Shown here piece after piece: positions 24,319 to 33,018 of a DNA stretch of 64,000 bases. A model generated the notes under the pieces. That model searched no databases. It was not told the DNA's origin and saw only the letters and a list, made by a program, of their open reading frames with translations. Location of the stretch: NCBI GenBank assembly GCA_965203525.1, contig OZ241898.1, positions 4,464,001 to 4,528,000 of the forward strand, written 5' to 3'. This DNA comes from WTFV01 sp965203525 (GTDB lineage: Bacteria > Acidobacteriota > Vicinamibacteria > Vicinamibacterales > UBA8438). Numbering within the stretch: the stretch's first letter is position 1; every line of letters begins with the position of its first letter. The translations under genes and the position numbers were made by a program.

Positions 24319-24936
24319 ATGGCGCTGACGCGGCGGTCGGTGATCAAGGGCGCCGGCGCGGCCGGCTCGCTGCTGCTCGCGGGCGGGCTCCCCCTCCGCG
24401 CGGAGGCGGAACAGCCCGCCGCGCAGGCGGCGCCGCGCGGCTACGTGCGCCTGTCGGCGGCGCTGCTGGGGGTCGAGGCGGCCATGCTGGAGCCGGCGCC
24501 CCGGCCCGGCGTTCCGCCGCTCGCCGACACGTTCCACGCGCTGTGCGCCGAGGCCGCGCCCGCGGCGCTCGCGGCGCTGCTGGCGGAACACGGCCGGGCA
24601 GAGGCCGGGGGCGAAGCGCCGGCGGCCGGCGCGCAGCGGTTGCTGTCGGCCGGCGGACGGCCCCGGCCGGACGGCGTGGGGGCGGCGGCGCGGCTGACGA
24701 TGCTGATGTGGCTCTACGGCGTCTGGTACGGCGGGCTGGAGACGACCCGCATGCCCGGCTCGGCCGCCTTTCTCGATCCCGTCCACCGGACCGACGCGGT
24801 CGTCTCCGTCCACGCCTACCGCAACGCCTGGATCTGGCGCTTCGCCCAGACCGGTCCGCCGGGTTTCGCAGCCGGCGCGCCGGGAGCCTGGGCGGAGCCG
24901 CCGCCGGACCTGGCGCGGTTCCTGGAGGAGGCCTGA
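24319..24936 (+). CDS. Tat-exported small subunit of a GMC-type dehydrogenase (gluconate 2-dehydrogenase subunit 3-like)
   Basis: 205 residues. The N-terminus has Thr-Arg-Arg-Ser-Val-Ile-Lys-Gly followed by a hydrophobic stretch, a twin-arginine signal. The mature part is mainly helical with Met-Leu-Met-Trp-Leu-Tyr-Gly and Trp-Ile-Trp-Arg-Phe, in keeping with the small subunit that carries its flavoprotein partner through the Tat system. The GMC gene starts 38 bp downstream. The family link is from context and general form rather than from a strong motif. Confidence 0.65.
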   Translation: MALTRRSVIKGAGAAGSLLLAGGLPLRAEAEQPAAQAAPRGYVRLSAALLGVEAAMLEPAPRPGVPPLADTFHALCAEAAPAALAALLAEHGRAEAGGEAPAAGAQRLLSAGGRPRPDGVGAAARLTMLMWLYGVWYGGLETTRMPGSAAFLDPVHRTDAVVSVHAYRNAWIWRFAQTGPPGFAAGAPGAWAEPPPDLARFLEEA

Positions 24937-24974
24937 CCGGCGGTCCGGGCGACCCGGGCGCGCCGTCTCGTCGC

Positions 24975-26804
24975 ATGCGCACCACACGACGGACCCGCTA
25001 CGACGTGGTCATCGCCGGCTCCGGCTTCGCCGGCGCCAACATGGCGTGGCTCCTCGCCCGCGCCGGCAAGCGGGTGCTGGTTCTGGAAGCCGGACCGGGA
25101 TTCGAAATCCCGCACGGCGAGCTGCTCGAGCGCTACCTGCTGAGCACGTTCAAGTCCCCCTCGGCCCCGTACCCCCCCGACGCGGGCGCCCTCGACCCGA
25201 GCCGCGCGAACGCGCCGCGGCCGACGACCGAGGCGCTGGTGCGGGCGTGGAACGACCCGGCCCGGTCGTACCTGGAGTACGCGCCCGGCTCGCTGCCGTT
25301 CGGGAGCACGTCGGAACGTCTGGCCGGCGGGACCGGGAACCACTGGATGGGGACGGCGATCCGGATGGACGGAACCGACTTCGCGCTCCGGTCCGCCTGC
25401 GGGCACGGCCTCGACTGGCCGCTCGGCTACGACGACCTGGAGCCGTACTACCGGCAGGCGGAACGCCTCGTCGGCGTCGCCGGCGACCGGGCCGAGCAGG
25501 AGCAGGTCAACGGCATCCCCTACGGCGAGGGCTACGACTATCCGCAGGGGCCGCTCCCGCCCTCCCACGGGGATCGGCTCTTCCGGGCGCGGGTGGACGG
25601 GGTGCCGATCGCCGCCGACACGCCGGCCGCGGCGCGCACCACGTCGACGCCGGCCGGCCGCAACGCCGGGCCCTTCATGGACCGGAGCCCCTGTCTCGGC
25701 AGCGCGAGCTGCACCCCGATCTGCCCGGTGCGGGCGAAGTACGACCCGCGGGCGACGCTGCGCACGGCGCTCGACACCGGCCGCGTCGAGCTGCTCCCGA
25801 AGGCCGTGGTCGACGCCGTGCAGGTCGACGACGGCGGCGCGGTGACCGGCCTCCACTACCTGCGCTACGACGACGTCGCGGTCCCGGCCGCCACGGGCCG
25901 GACGGGCGAGGGCGTCGCCGTGGCCAAGGTCTACGTGCTGGCCGCGCACGCCATCGAGAACGCGCGCATCCTGCTGAACACCGAACGGGTCACCGGCCGG
26001 CCCGCCGCCAACTCCTCGGGACTGGTGGGACGGCACCTGATGGACCATCCGGTGCATCTCGCCTGGGGCCTGACGCCGGCCGCCACGCCCTTCTACGGCT
26101 ACCGCGGTCCGCTCTCCACCTCCGGCGTCGAGACCCTGCGGGACGGGCCGTTCCGGCGCCGCCGCGCCGCGTGGCGCATCGAGGTGGGCAACGGCGGCTG
26201 GACGTGGCCGATCGGCGACCCCTACGTGACCGGCGCCGATTTCGTCTACGGACGAAACGACAGCGGCGTCAACCCGCAACGGCGCATCCTGTCCCACCGC
26301 GCCTACGCAGCGGCCGTCAACGGCATCCTCACGCGCCAGTTCCGGCTCGCCTTCCTGGTCGAGCAGGAGGCGGACCCGTCCAACCGGGTCGAACTGTCGG
26401 ACACGTGGACGGACAACCTGGGCATCCCGCGGCCGCGCATCAGCTACGGCCTGTCGGACTACGTGCGGGCCGGCTTCGCGTCGGCGCGCGCCGCCGCGGC
26501 CCGGATCATGGCGCTGCTCGGCGCGGAGGACCACACCGCGGCCGACGCGGACGCTCCCACCGCGTTCCGCCACGGCGGCCGGGACTACCAGTACCGCGGC
26601 GCGGGTCACATGTGCGGCACGCACGTCATGGGAAGCGCCCCCGGCAACTCGGTGGTGAACGCCTGGCAGCGGACCTGGGACCACCCCAACCTGTATCTCG
26701 CCGGCTGCGGATCGATGCCGAGCGTCGGCACCCAGAACCCCACCCTCACCATGCTCGCGCTCGCCTGCCGCACGGTCGACGACGTCCTGGCCCGGCTCGC
26801 GTAG
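24975..26804 (+). CDS. GMC family FAD-dependent oxidoreductase (sugar/alcohol dehydrogenase large subunit)
   Basis: 609 residues. The FAD-binding dinucleotide fold is at the very N-terminus (Val-Ile-Ala-Gly-Ser-Gly-Phe-Ala-Gly-Ala, then Glu-Ala-Gly), the GMC signature Gly-Gly-Thr-Gly-Asn-His-Trp-Met-Gly follows, and the C-terminus has Gly-x-His-Met-Cys-Gly-Thr-His-Val-Met-Gly and Asn-Leu-Tyr-Leu-Ala-Gly-Cys-Gly with Asn-Pro-Thr-Leu-Thr. This is the gluconate/glucose-type GMC group that works with a Tat-exported small subunit and a cytochrome c; no cytochrome gene is directly attached, but haem proteins are plentiful nearby. It has no signal of its own, so it is probably exported by riding with the preceding gene's product. 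Confidence 0.9.
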   Translation: MRTTRRTRYDVVIAGSGFAGANMAWLLARAGKRVLVLEAGPGFEIPHGELLERYLLSTFKSPSAPYPPDAGALDPSRANAPRPTTEALVRAWNDPARSYLEYAPGSLPFGSTSERLAGGTGNHWMGTAIRMDGTDFALRSACGHGLDWPLGYDDLEPYYRQAERLVGVAGDRAEQEQVNGIPYGEGYDYPQGPLPPSHGDRLFRARVDGVPIAADTPAAARTTSTPAGRNAGPFMDRSPCLGSASCTPICPVRAKYDPRATLRTALDTGRVELLPKAVVDAVQVDDGGAVTGLHYLRYDDVAVPAATGRTGEGVAVAKVYVLAAHAIENARILLNTERVTGRPAANSSGLVGRHLMDHPVHLAWGLTPAATPFYGYRGPLSTSGVETLRDGPFRRRRAAWRIEVGNGGWTWPIGDPYVTGADFVYGRNDSGVNPQRRILSHRAYAAAVNGILTRQFRLAFLVEQEADPSNRVELSDTWTDNLGIPRPRISYGLSDYVRAGFASARAAAARIMALLGAEDHTAADADAPTAFRHGGRDYQYRGAGHMCGTHVMGSAPGNSVVNAWQRTWDHPNLYLAGCGSMPSVGTQNPTLTMLALACRTVDDVLARLA

Positions 26805-26840
26805 GGGCGCGCCGCGCGGCGTTCTCGTCCCGCGCCGTCA

Positions 26841-26950
26841 GGCGCCAGGAGCGGCCGGGGTCGAAGCCCGCGCAGGGCCCCACCGGAGCGGTCCAGTTGT
26901 GCGGCCCCCGCACGGCGCCAGGAGCGGCCGGGGTCGAAGCCCGCGCAGGG
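26841..26950. repeat. Identical 37-bp direct repeats 73 bp apart
   Basis: 26841-26877 and 26914-26950 are the same 37 bp, starting GGCGCCAGGAGCGG, with an unrelated 36-bp spacer. The sequence just after the GMC stop (GGGGCGCGCCGCGCGGCGTT, about 26804) also recurs right after the second copy (about 26949). The gap 26805-27080 has no gene. Confidence 0.92.
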
Positions 26951-26978
26951 GGCGCGCCGCGCGGCGTTTCTCGTTCCG

Positions 26979-27007
26979 TGGACTGGCGCTTCCCTTTCCC
27001 CTACCAT
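26979..27007 (+). promoter_or_regulatory. Possible promoter of the Hsp70 operon
   Basis: TGGACT (26979-26984), 17-bp spacer, TACCAT (27002-27007), each matching four of six sigma70 consensus positions. It would start transcription near 27014, about 65 nt before the first gene. No heat-shock (CIRCE or sigma32-like) element is seen. Confidence 0.4.
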
Positions 27008-27080
27008 ATCGCCACCCCGGTCCGGCCTCGACGACCCGCCGGCGCGGCGGATCGGCGTCGAAGACTTCGCACCATCGACG

Positions 27081-29840
27081 TTGCCCAACAGGCGCAATCG
27101 CAAACGGCCGGCGCCGGCGCGCGCGTCCCGCGCATCCCCCCGGCGCCTGCTGGATCAGGCGCGCGGCGCGCTCGCCGCGGGAGACGGGCGGAAGGCGCTC
27201 GATCTGATCCGGCAGGCGCGGGACCGGGACCACGGCCTGCCCGGCCTGCCTCTGATCTCCTTCTGCGCCTCCGTGCAGCGCGCCCGGCAACTTGCCGCGA
27301 AGGGCATGGACGCGGAAGCGGCCGCCATGCGCGCCGCGGCGGAGCGGCACCGGGCGTCCCTCTCGCTGCCGGCGCTGTCGGAAGCCGACCAGGTCCAGTA
27401 CGTCCGGTATCTGGACGGCCCGGACGCCCTGGCGGCCTATGCGGAGCACGTGCGCAAGGCGCCGCCCATGCTCCAGGTGGAACGGACGCTCGCGGATCGT
27501 CTCGTCGTCGAGCGCTTCTGGGACGGTCTCGGCGTCTTCGACGCCAGCCACCCGCTGCGGCGGGACGCGGCGGCGGTCATGCCCGGTCTCGACGCCATGG
27601 ACGCCGGCGACTGGACCCGGGCCGCGAACCTGCTGCAGGGGGTGCCGCGGCGCTCGCCGTTCGCCGCCTGGCGCCTGTTCGCCAAGGCGATGGTCTGTTT
27701 CGGCGCGGGCGACGACGACGGACTGCGCCGCATTCTCGAGCGCCTGCCGCCCGACTTCGCCCTGGCCCGCACGGCCGACGCCTGCCGGCGCCTGATTGCC
27801 GGCGACAGCGGCGACGGTGCGGCCGGGGCGCCGCCGGAGCTGGGCGGCGAGCGTGCGAGGACGACGGCTCTGGCCGCCGATCTGAAGCGGGCCGTGCGCC
27901 AGGGGAAGGTGCGCGCGGTCGGGACCGCGATTGAACGCCTGGCCGACGCCCTCTATCCCGAGGACCCCGTCAGAGCGCGGATCGACCTGCTGGAGATCGT
28001 GGGGCTGGCGGCGGCCCGGAACGCCTTCCCCCTGCCCGCGACCGTCCAACTGGAGCGCCGTCTGTTGCCGGCGGATCGGGTCGATCGCATCGGGGCCCGC
28101 ATCCTGCTGCTGACGCAGCGGGTGTCGCCCGCGTTGTGGAATCCCGTTCCCGCGGTCATGTTCCTCGCCGAGCTGCCGGCGGAGTTTCCCCGGGCGGCGG
28201 ATCAGGCCCTCGCGCGCGCCTGCGTGCTGGAATCGCTGGCGCGGACGGGCAGAGGCGCGGTGCGTCCCCAATTCCTGCCCGACGGCATCAAGAAGGCTGT
28301 GTCCGTCCTGATCGGCCGGCCGCTGGAAGTCCCCGGGATGGCCCTGGTCGAGCTGATGACCGCGAGTCTCGCGGCCGATCCCGACAACCGCGACGGCTAC
28401 CTCTTCGTCCTCGATCTGCTGCGCGGACAGACCTCCGCCAAGGCGCGGGTCGAGCGTGTCCTGGGGGACATGGCGCAGCAGTTCCCCGACGATCCGACGC
28501 CGTGGCTGGAGCTGGCCACCCTCCACTACTCGAAGAACGCGTACCGCCGGGCCGAAAGCGCGCTGGCCGAGGCCCGCCGGCGCGCCCCCCACGACGACCG
28601 GCTCCTGGATCTGCAGGCGGTGGGCTTCCTCAAGTCGGCCGATCAGAGCCGGAAGAACGGCCGGTTCGCACTCGCGGAACGGGACCTGCAGCGCGCCGAA
28701 GACCTCGGGCGGAAGCTGACCGGCCTCGTTCTGCCGGCGAAACGGCTTCTGCTGGAGGTCGTGTCCGGCCGCGCCGGCGCGGCTGCGACCGCCGTCCGCC
28801 GCCTGGAGCGTCTGCCGCCGGCGGCGCAGTTGCGGACGCTGGGCCTGCTGATCCGCGACGCGGAGGAGAACCGGCACGTCCGGAACGTCGGACCGAAAGT
28901 GACCGCCGCCTTGCGGCGCGTGCTGACCCGCAAGGCGGCCCTCGCCGGCGAGTGCGGCGCAGAGGAAATCGTCCGGCTGCTCGAGCCGCTGCCCGCCGCG
29001 CTGGACCTCCTCTACGGCGACCGGCGGATCGCGCCGATCTTCGTGGACTGGTGGCCCGCGCTCCTCGCGCGCCTGGACGTGGAGCGCCTGCCGGCCGCCC
29101 TGGACGTCCTGCTGGACTGCGGCGCCCGGAACGAGGTTCGCTACGCGGTCGAAGACCGCCTCCGCGGCGTCGGAAAGTCCCGGCGCGATCCGCTGCTGCT
29201 CTTCTATCTGGCGGTGCTCCGCTACCAGGAAGGCGCCGACCGCGGCGCCCGGCGCTTCACCGACGTCGTGAAGAAGGCGGACGCGGCCACCCGCGAGCGG
29301 CTGCGGGCGGCCGCCGCCCGGCTCGCCCGTCATGCGCAGGGCCGGTTGCGCCACGCGCTGTTGACGTTCGACTTCAAACCGCTCGACGCGCCGCCTGCCC
29401 CGATCGGCGGGACGATGCCGCCGATCGGGGAATTTTTTGCCGCGCTGGCCGAGAACATGGGAATCGAAGGCCTGCCGCCGTCCGGCCCGACACCGGCGGG
29501 GCTGCCGCGTCCCGGCGACCCGGCGGCGGCCGCACGGTTCCTGCAAGCGATGGAGGCCGCGGCGCAGGCGCCGCGGGGCGAAACCGGGCAGGAATCGTTG
29601 TTGGATCAGGAGCTGTCCGACGATCTGGACGATCTGGAAGCACTGATCGACGACAACGGCCTGCGCGGCGCGCCGGCATCGGAACTGCGGGAAGTCGCCG
29701 GCAACATGCGGTCCGAGCCGCGGACGCGGCGGCAGATGGAACGGGTGGCGCGCGAGTGCGAAGCCGCCGGCTTCCGCGACACGCTCACGCCGGAGGCGGA
29801 GGCGCTGCTCTTCCCCCGCGCAAGAAGGAAAGGCCGCTAG
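27081..29840 (+). CDS. Large helical-repeat protein of the Hsp70 operon, function unknown
   Basis: 919 residues, cytoplasmic. The whole length is rich in Ala/Arg/Leu helices; parts (about residues 25-60 and 440-540) look like TPR-type helix pairs (Gly-Asp-Gly-Arg-Lys-Ala-Leu-Asp-Leu, and Trp-Leu-Glu-Leu-Ala-Thr-Leu-His-Tyr-Ser-Lys-Asn-Ala-Tyr-Arg-Arg-Ala). The last 100 residues are acidic (Leu-Ser-Asp-Asp-Leu-Asp-Asp-Leu). No enzyme motif is seen. It leads an operon with a J-like protein (12-bp gap), a GrpE-like factor, a DnaK homologue and a zinc-ribbon protein, so it is likely a client or client-receptor of this Hsp70. TTG 27081 is the first in-frame start and has no Shine-Dalgarno; the true start could be further in. 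Confidence 0.7.
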   Translation: MPNRRNRKRPAPARASRASPRRLLDQARGALAAGDGRKALDLIRQARDRDHGLPGLPLISFCASVQRARQLAAKGMDAEAAAMRAAAERHRASLSLPALSEADQVQYVRYLDGPDALAAYAEHVRKAPPMLQVERTLADRLVVERFWDGLGVFDASHPLRRDAAAVMPGLDAMDAGDWTRAANLLQGVPRRSPFAAWRLFAKAMVCFGAGDDDGLRRILERLPPDFALARTADACRRLIAGDSGDGAAGAPPELGGERARTTALAADLKRAVRQGKVRAVGTAIERLADALYPEDPVRARIDLLEIVGLAAARNAFPLPATVQLERRLLPADRVDRIGARILLLTQRVSPALWNPVPAVMFLAELPAEFPRAADQALARACVLESLARTGRGAVRPQFLPDGIKKAVSVLIGRPLEVPGMALVELMTASLAADPDNRDGYLFVLDLLRGQTSAKARVERVLGDMAQQFPDDPTPWLELATLHYSKNAYRRAESALAEARRRAPHDDRLLDLQAVGFLKSADQSRKNGRFALAERDLQRAEDLGRKLTGLVLPAKRLLLEVVSGRAGAAATAVRRLERLPPAAQLRTLGLLIRDAEENRHVRNVGPKVTAALRRVLTRKAALAGECGAEEIVRLLEPLPAALDLLYGDRRIAPIFVDWWPALLARLDVERLPAALDVLLDCGARNEVRYAVEDRLRGVGKSRRDPLLLFYLAVLRYQEGADRGARRFTDVVKKADAATRERLRAAAARLARHAQGRLRHALLTFDFKPLDAPPAPIGGTMPPIGEFFAALAENMGIEGLPPSGPTPAGLPRPGDPAAAARFLQAMEAAAQAPRGETGQESLLDQELSDDLDDLEALIDDNGLRGAPASELREVAGNMRSEPRTRRQMERVARECEAAGFRDTLTPEAEALLFPRARRKGR

Positions 29841-29852
29841 CCGGAACAGGAT

Positions 29853-30158
29853 ATGCTTGCCCCCTACCTGGTGCTGGGCCTGTCCCCGTCGGCGACGGGC
29901 GGCGAGATCCGCCGCCGCTACCTGGAGCTGGTGCGCGCGCACCGGCCGGGCGAGGACGCCGAACGTTTCCAGCAGATCACCGCGGCCTACGAGGCATTGA
30001 AGGACGATCGCGCGCGCGTCCGGACGGCCCTCTTCGGGACGGCCGGCTACGGTGACTTCGAGGTCGTACTCGACGCCCTGGTGCGGGCGCGCCTGGAGCG
30101 TCGCAGGGCGCCCGGTCTGCAGACCCTCCTGGCCGTGGAACGGAAGCTGCATGAGTGA
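29853..30158 (+). CDS. J-domain-like protein lacking the HPD motif
   Basis: 101 residues. The first 55 fit a J domain: Tyr-Leu-Val-Leu-Gly-Leu, then Ile-Arg-Arg-Arg-Tyr-Leu-Glu-Leu-Val-Arg-Ala-His, then Phe-Gln-Gln-Ile-Thr-Ala-Ala-Tyr-Glu-Ala-Leu. Where DnaJ has His-Pro-Asp, this has His30-Arg-Pro-Gly-Glu-Asp35. In known DnaJ the HPD is needed to stimulate Hsp70 ATPase; the extended His-x-Pro-x-x-Asp form recalls a variant J-like group found beside other accessory Hsp70 genes. The last 45 residues replace the Gly/Phe and zinc regions. Its stop overlaps the next start by 8 bp, so it is made together with the GrpE-like factor. Confidence 0.75.
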   Translation: MLAPYLVLGLSPSATGGEIRRRYLELVRAHRPGEDAERFQQITAAYEALKDDRARVRTALFGTAGYGDFEVVLDALVRARLERRRAPGLQTLLAVERKLHE

Positions 30159-30822
30159 ACCGGGCGGAGACTGGAAGCGGGAGGCGCTGGAGGACTTTCG
30201 GCAGTGGCTCGCCGCGGCGGACGAGGACCCCCCGGAACCCGCCGCGGCCGACGCGCCGGACTGCGACCTGCGGGACCTGTTCGCCGAGTTCGCCGCGTTG
30301 CGGCAGGAGATCCGCCTGCAGAACCGGGAGCAGGCCAGGGCGGGCCGGGAGCTGGCGGCCGCCGCGGAGCGGTACGACGCGGCGGCCCGCCAGGCGGAGC
30401 GCGGCGGCGAGACGCTCGCCGCGTTCGAGCAGCGCGTCTCCAGAACGGCCGAGGACCGCTGCCTCGCGGCGACCCTGGAGGTGCGCGACGCCCTGGAGCG
30501 AGGCCGGGAGGCGGCGGTCCGGCTGCGCGGCCGGCCCCGGCTGTTCCGGCGCCCGCCGCGGGGAGTTGCCGGCGTCGTCGAAGGCTACGAGCTGGCGATC
30601 AAGCGCTTCGACCGGATGCTGTCCCGGTTCGACGTCCGGCGCGTGCGGACCGTGGGACGACCGTTCGACGCCCGGGTCATGCACGCGGTGGACGTGCGCC
30701 GCGTGGAGCGGGCCGGCGACGGGCTGGTGGTCGAAGAGCTGCGGAGCGGATTCGTGCGGCGCGACGACGTGCTGCGCCTCGCCGACGTCGCGGTCAACCG
30801 ACTTCATCAGGCGCAGGAGTGA
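30151..30822 (+). CDS. GrpE-like nucleotide exchange factor
   Basis: 223 residues. A long helix (about residues 40-120) is followed by a beta-wing domain in which Gly-Arg-Pro-Phe-Asp-x-x-x-Met-His-Ala-Val and Gly-Leu-Val-Val-Glu-Glu-Leu-Arg-Ser-Gly-Phe-x-x-x-Asp-x-Val-Leu-Arg match the GrpE C-terminal consensus. GrpE swaps ADP for ATP on DnaK. The N-terminal part is unusual for GrpE. The start codon lies inside the J-like gene and DnaK starts 5 bp downstream, the order expected for one dedicated machine rather than the housekeeping grpE. Confidence 0.8.
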   Translation: MSEPGGDWKREALEDFRQWLAAADEDPPEPAAADAPDCDLRDLFAEFAALRQEIRLQNREQARAGRELAAAAERYDAAARQAERGGETLAAFEQRVSRTAEDRCLAATLEVRDALERGREAAVRLRGRPRLFRRPPRGVAGVVEGYELAIKRFDRMLSRFDVRRVRTVGRPFDARVMHAVDVRRVERAGDGLVVEELRSGFVRRDDVLRLADVAVNRLHQAQE

Positions 30823-30827
30823 CGGCG

Positions 30828-32687
30828 ATGGCCGGCAGGGCGAGCGACACCGACACCATCATCGGCATCGATCTGGGCACCACGAACTCGGAGGTGGCGA
30901 TCGTCTCCGGCGGGCAGCCCTCCGTCGTGGAGGAGGGCGGCGAAGCGATCCTGCCCTCGTGCGTGGGACTCGACGAGACCGGCGCCGTCATCGTCGGGCG
31001 TCAGGCCCGCAACCAGGCCGCGGCCGCCCCCGAGCGGACGGTGCTGTCCGTCAAGCGCCTGATCGGTTCCGATACGCGCGTGCGGATGGGCAGGGAAGCC
31101 TACACCCCGCAGGAGATCTCCGCCTTCATCCTCAAGGCGCTCAAGGAGCGGGCGGACCGCGCCCTCGGCGGGGACGTGCGCAAGGCGGTCATCACCGTGC
31201 CGGCCTACTTCACCGACGCCCAGCGGCAGGCGACGCGGGAAGCCGGCGAGATCGCCGGTCTGACGGTCGTCCGGATCATCAACGAACCGACCGCCGCCGC
31301 CCTCAGCTACGAAAGCGGCGGCAGCGGACGACGCACCCTCCTCGTCTACGACCTCGGCGGCGGCACCTTCGACGTCTCGGTCGTGCGCATGGAAGAAGGC
31401 GTGGTCGAAGTCCTGGCCTCCACCGGCGACAACCAGCTCGGCGGCGACGACTTCGACGCGCTCGTCCTCGAGCGCCTCAACGCCCATCTGGAGACGGCGG
31501 CGGGGATCGAGCATGCCCGTGACGACCGGCTCCTGCAGGCGCGGCTGAGACGGACGGCCGAACGCGCCAAGATCGAGCTGTCGGATCGACCCTACGTCCG
31601 CGTCGAGGAAGATCACGTCGCCACGGTGAACGGCGAGGCCCTGCACCTTGCCTGCGAGCTGACCCGCGCCGATTTCGAACGCGACCTGGAGCCGTTCCTC
31701 GACCGCTCCCTCCAGGCCGTGACCACGGCGCTGCAGGATGCCGGGGTGCGTCCGGGCCAGCTCGACCGCGTGCTGCTGGTGGGCGGCTCGACCCGCATCC
31801 CGCGGATCGCGGCGGTGCTGGCGGAACGGCTGGGGCAGGAGCCGCACGGCGAGGTCGATCCGGATCTGTGCGTCGCGCTCGGGGCCGGCGTGCAGGCGGG
31901 GATCGAGATGGGGCACGACATGCGGGCCGTGCTGGTCGACATCACGCCCTACACCTTCGGAACCAGCGCCGCGGGGGAGCTTCACGGGGCGCCGTACGCC
32001 CACGAGTTCGTGCCCCTCATCCGGCGCAACAGCAAGCTGCCGGCCACCCGCACCGAGGTGTTCTACACCATGCTTCCGAACCAGGACGCCGTGGACGTCA
32101 AGGTCTACCAGGGCGAGGACCCGGACGCCCTGAAGAACGTGGCGATCGGCACCTTCCTGTTCAGCGGCCTGAACCAGGAGAAGGACGCCTACGACCAGGG
32201 CCTGGTCGTCACCTACAGCCTGGACCTCGACGGTCTGCTGCACGTCCACGCCCGGGAACGGGCGACCGGCCGCGAGCTCCGCGCCGTCGTCGAAAACGCC
32301 CTGGGCCGTTCCACCGACGAGGCGCTCGGCGCCGCCCGGGAACGGGTCTCGGCGCTCTGGAACGAGGCGGCCGGGGACGACGCCGGCGACACCGGGGACG
32401 CTGCCGACCGCGGCGGGGACGACGCTGCCGGCCGCACCGGGGACGACGCCGGCCGCGCCGGGGCTCCGCCGGCGCCGGCCGGGTCCGCGGTGCCGCCGGC
32501 CGCGGCCCGGGAAATCCGCGAGACGCTCGCGCGGGCCGAGAAGGCGCTCGAAGCCGCGCCGGCCGAAGACCGCGAAGAGATGATCAACCTGATGGAGGAT
32601 CTGCGGGACGCACTCCGGGAGGGCCGCGCCGCGCCGGCGTCCGACCTCAAGCGCGAGCTCGACGAGATCCTCTTCTACCTGGAATAG
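30828..32687 (+). CDS. Hsp70/DnaK family chaperone, specialised (HscC-like)
   Basis: 619 residues. The ATPase domain is complete: Gly-Ile-Asp-Leu-Gly-Thr-Thr-Asn-Ser (13-21), Asn-Glu-Pro-Thr-Ala-Ala-Ala, Asp-Leu-Gly-Gly-Gly-Thr-Phe-Asp-Val-Ser and Leu-Val-Gly-Gly-Ser-Thr-Arg-Ile-Pro. The interdomain linker reads Val-Leu-Val-Asp-Ile-Thr-Pro, not the housekeeping Leu-Leu-Leu-Asp-Val. The substrate-binding part is shorter than in DnaK, and the lid is preceded by an Asp/Gly/Ala-rich linker (about 520-550) with DNA repeats about 67 bp apart (32371, 32438). It binds peptides in an ATP cycle driven by the co-encoded J-like and GrpE-like proteins; the shortened form points to a narrow client set. Confidence 0.92.
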   Translation: MAGRASDTDTIIGIDLGTTNSEVAIVSGGQPSVVEEGGEAILPSCVGLDETGAVIVGRQARNQAAAAPERTVLSVKRLIGSDTRVRMGREAYTPQEISAFILKALKERADRALGGDVRKAVITVPAYFTDAQRQATREAGEIAGLTVVRIINEPTAAALSYESGGSGRRTLLVYDLGGGTFDVSVVRMEEGVVEVLASTGDNQLGGDDFDALVLERLNAHLETAAGIEHARDDRLLQARLRRTAERAKIELSDRPYVRVEEDHVATVNGEALHLACELTRADFERDLEPFLDRSLQAVTTALQDAGVRPGQLDRVLLVGGSTRIPRIAAVLAERLGQEPHGEVDPDLCVALGAGVQAGIEMGHDMRAVLVDITPYTFGTSAAGELHGAPYAHEFVPLIRRNSKLPATRTEVFYTMLPNQDAVDVKVYQGEDPDALKNVAIGTFLFSGLNQEKDAYDQGLVVTYSLDLDGLLHVHARERATGRELRAVVENALGRSTDEALGAARERVSALWNEAAGDDAGDTGDAADRGGDDAAGRTGDDAGRAGAPPAPAGSAVPPAAAREIRETLARAEKALEAAPAEDREEMINLMEDLRDALREGRAAPASDLKRELDEILFYLE

Positions 32688-32706
32688 CCTGCCCGGAACA
32701 GCCGGC

Positions 32707-33018
32707 ATGGAACGCTGCCCGACCTGCGGAGCCCGGCACGCCGGCGGGTCGTCCTGTCACCGCTGCCAGACCGACCTCCGGCAGGTACTGGCGGTGGAAC
32801 GGGCCGCCGCCCGCTACCGGCGCCAGACCCGCGCGGCCCTCGACCGCGGCGACCGCGCGGAGGCCCGCGACCGCGCCGGCCGCGCCTGCGCGCTGCACCG
32901 GTCCCCCGCATCCGTGACCGCGCTGGCGCTGGCCGCCCTGGCCAACCGCGACTTCCCGGCCGCGCTCCGCCTGTGGCGCGAGGTCCGCGCCGGGTCCGCG
33001 CCGCGCCGCCCGGCGTGA
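32707..33018 (+). CDS. Small zinc-ribbon protein with helical tail
   Basis: 103 residues. Four cysteines in two CxxC pairs, Cys4/Cys7 and Cys17/Cys20, form a zinc ribbon; the rest is an Ala/Arg-rich helical tail that looks like one or two TPR-type hairpins. It starts 19 bp after the dnaK-like stop and is the last gene of the operon. DnaJ's own zinc domain is missing from the J-like protein of this operon, so this protein may supply that function separately (inference). Confidence 0.65.
   Translation: MERCPTCGARHAGGSSCHRCQTDLRQVLAVERAAARYRRQTRAALDRGDRAEARDRAGRACALHRSPASVTALALAALANRDFPAALRLWREVRAGSAPRRPA

Noticed and set aside
26841..26950. CRISPR-like geometry (37-bp repeat, 36-bp spacer, 37-bp repeat)
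   Set aside because: Only two repeats, no cas genes in the window, and every similar locus has a different repeat sequence, some inside coding linkers. It does not behave as a CRISPR array.
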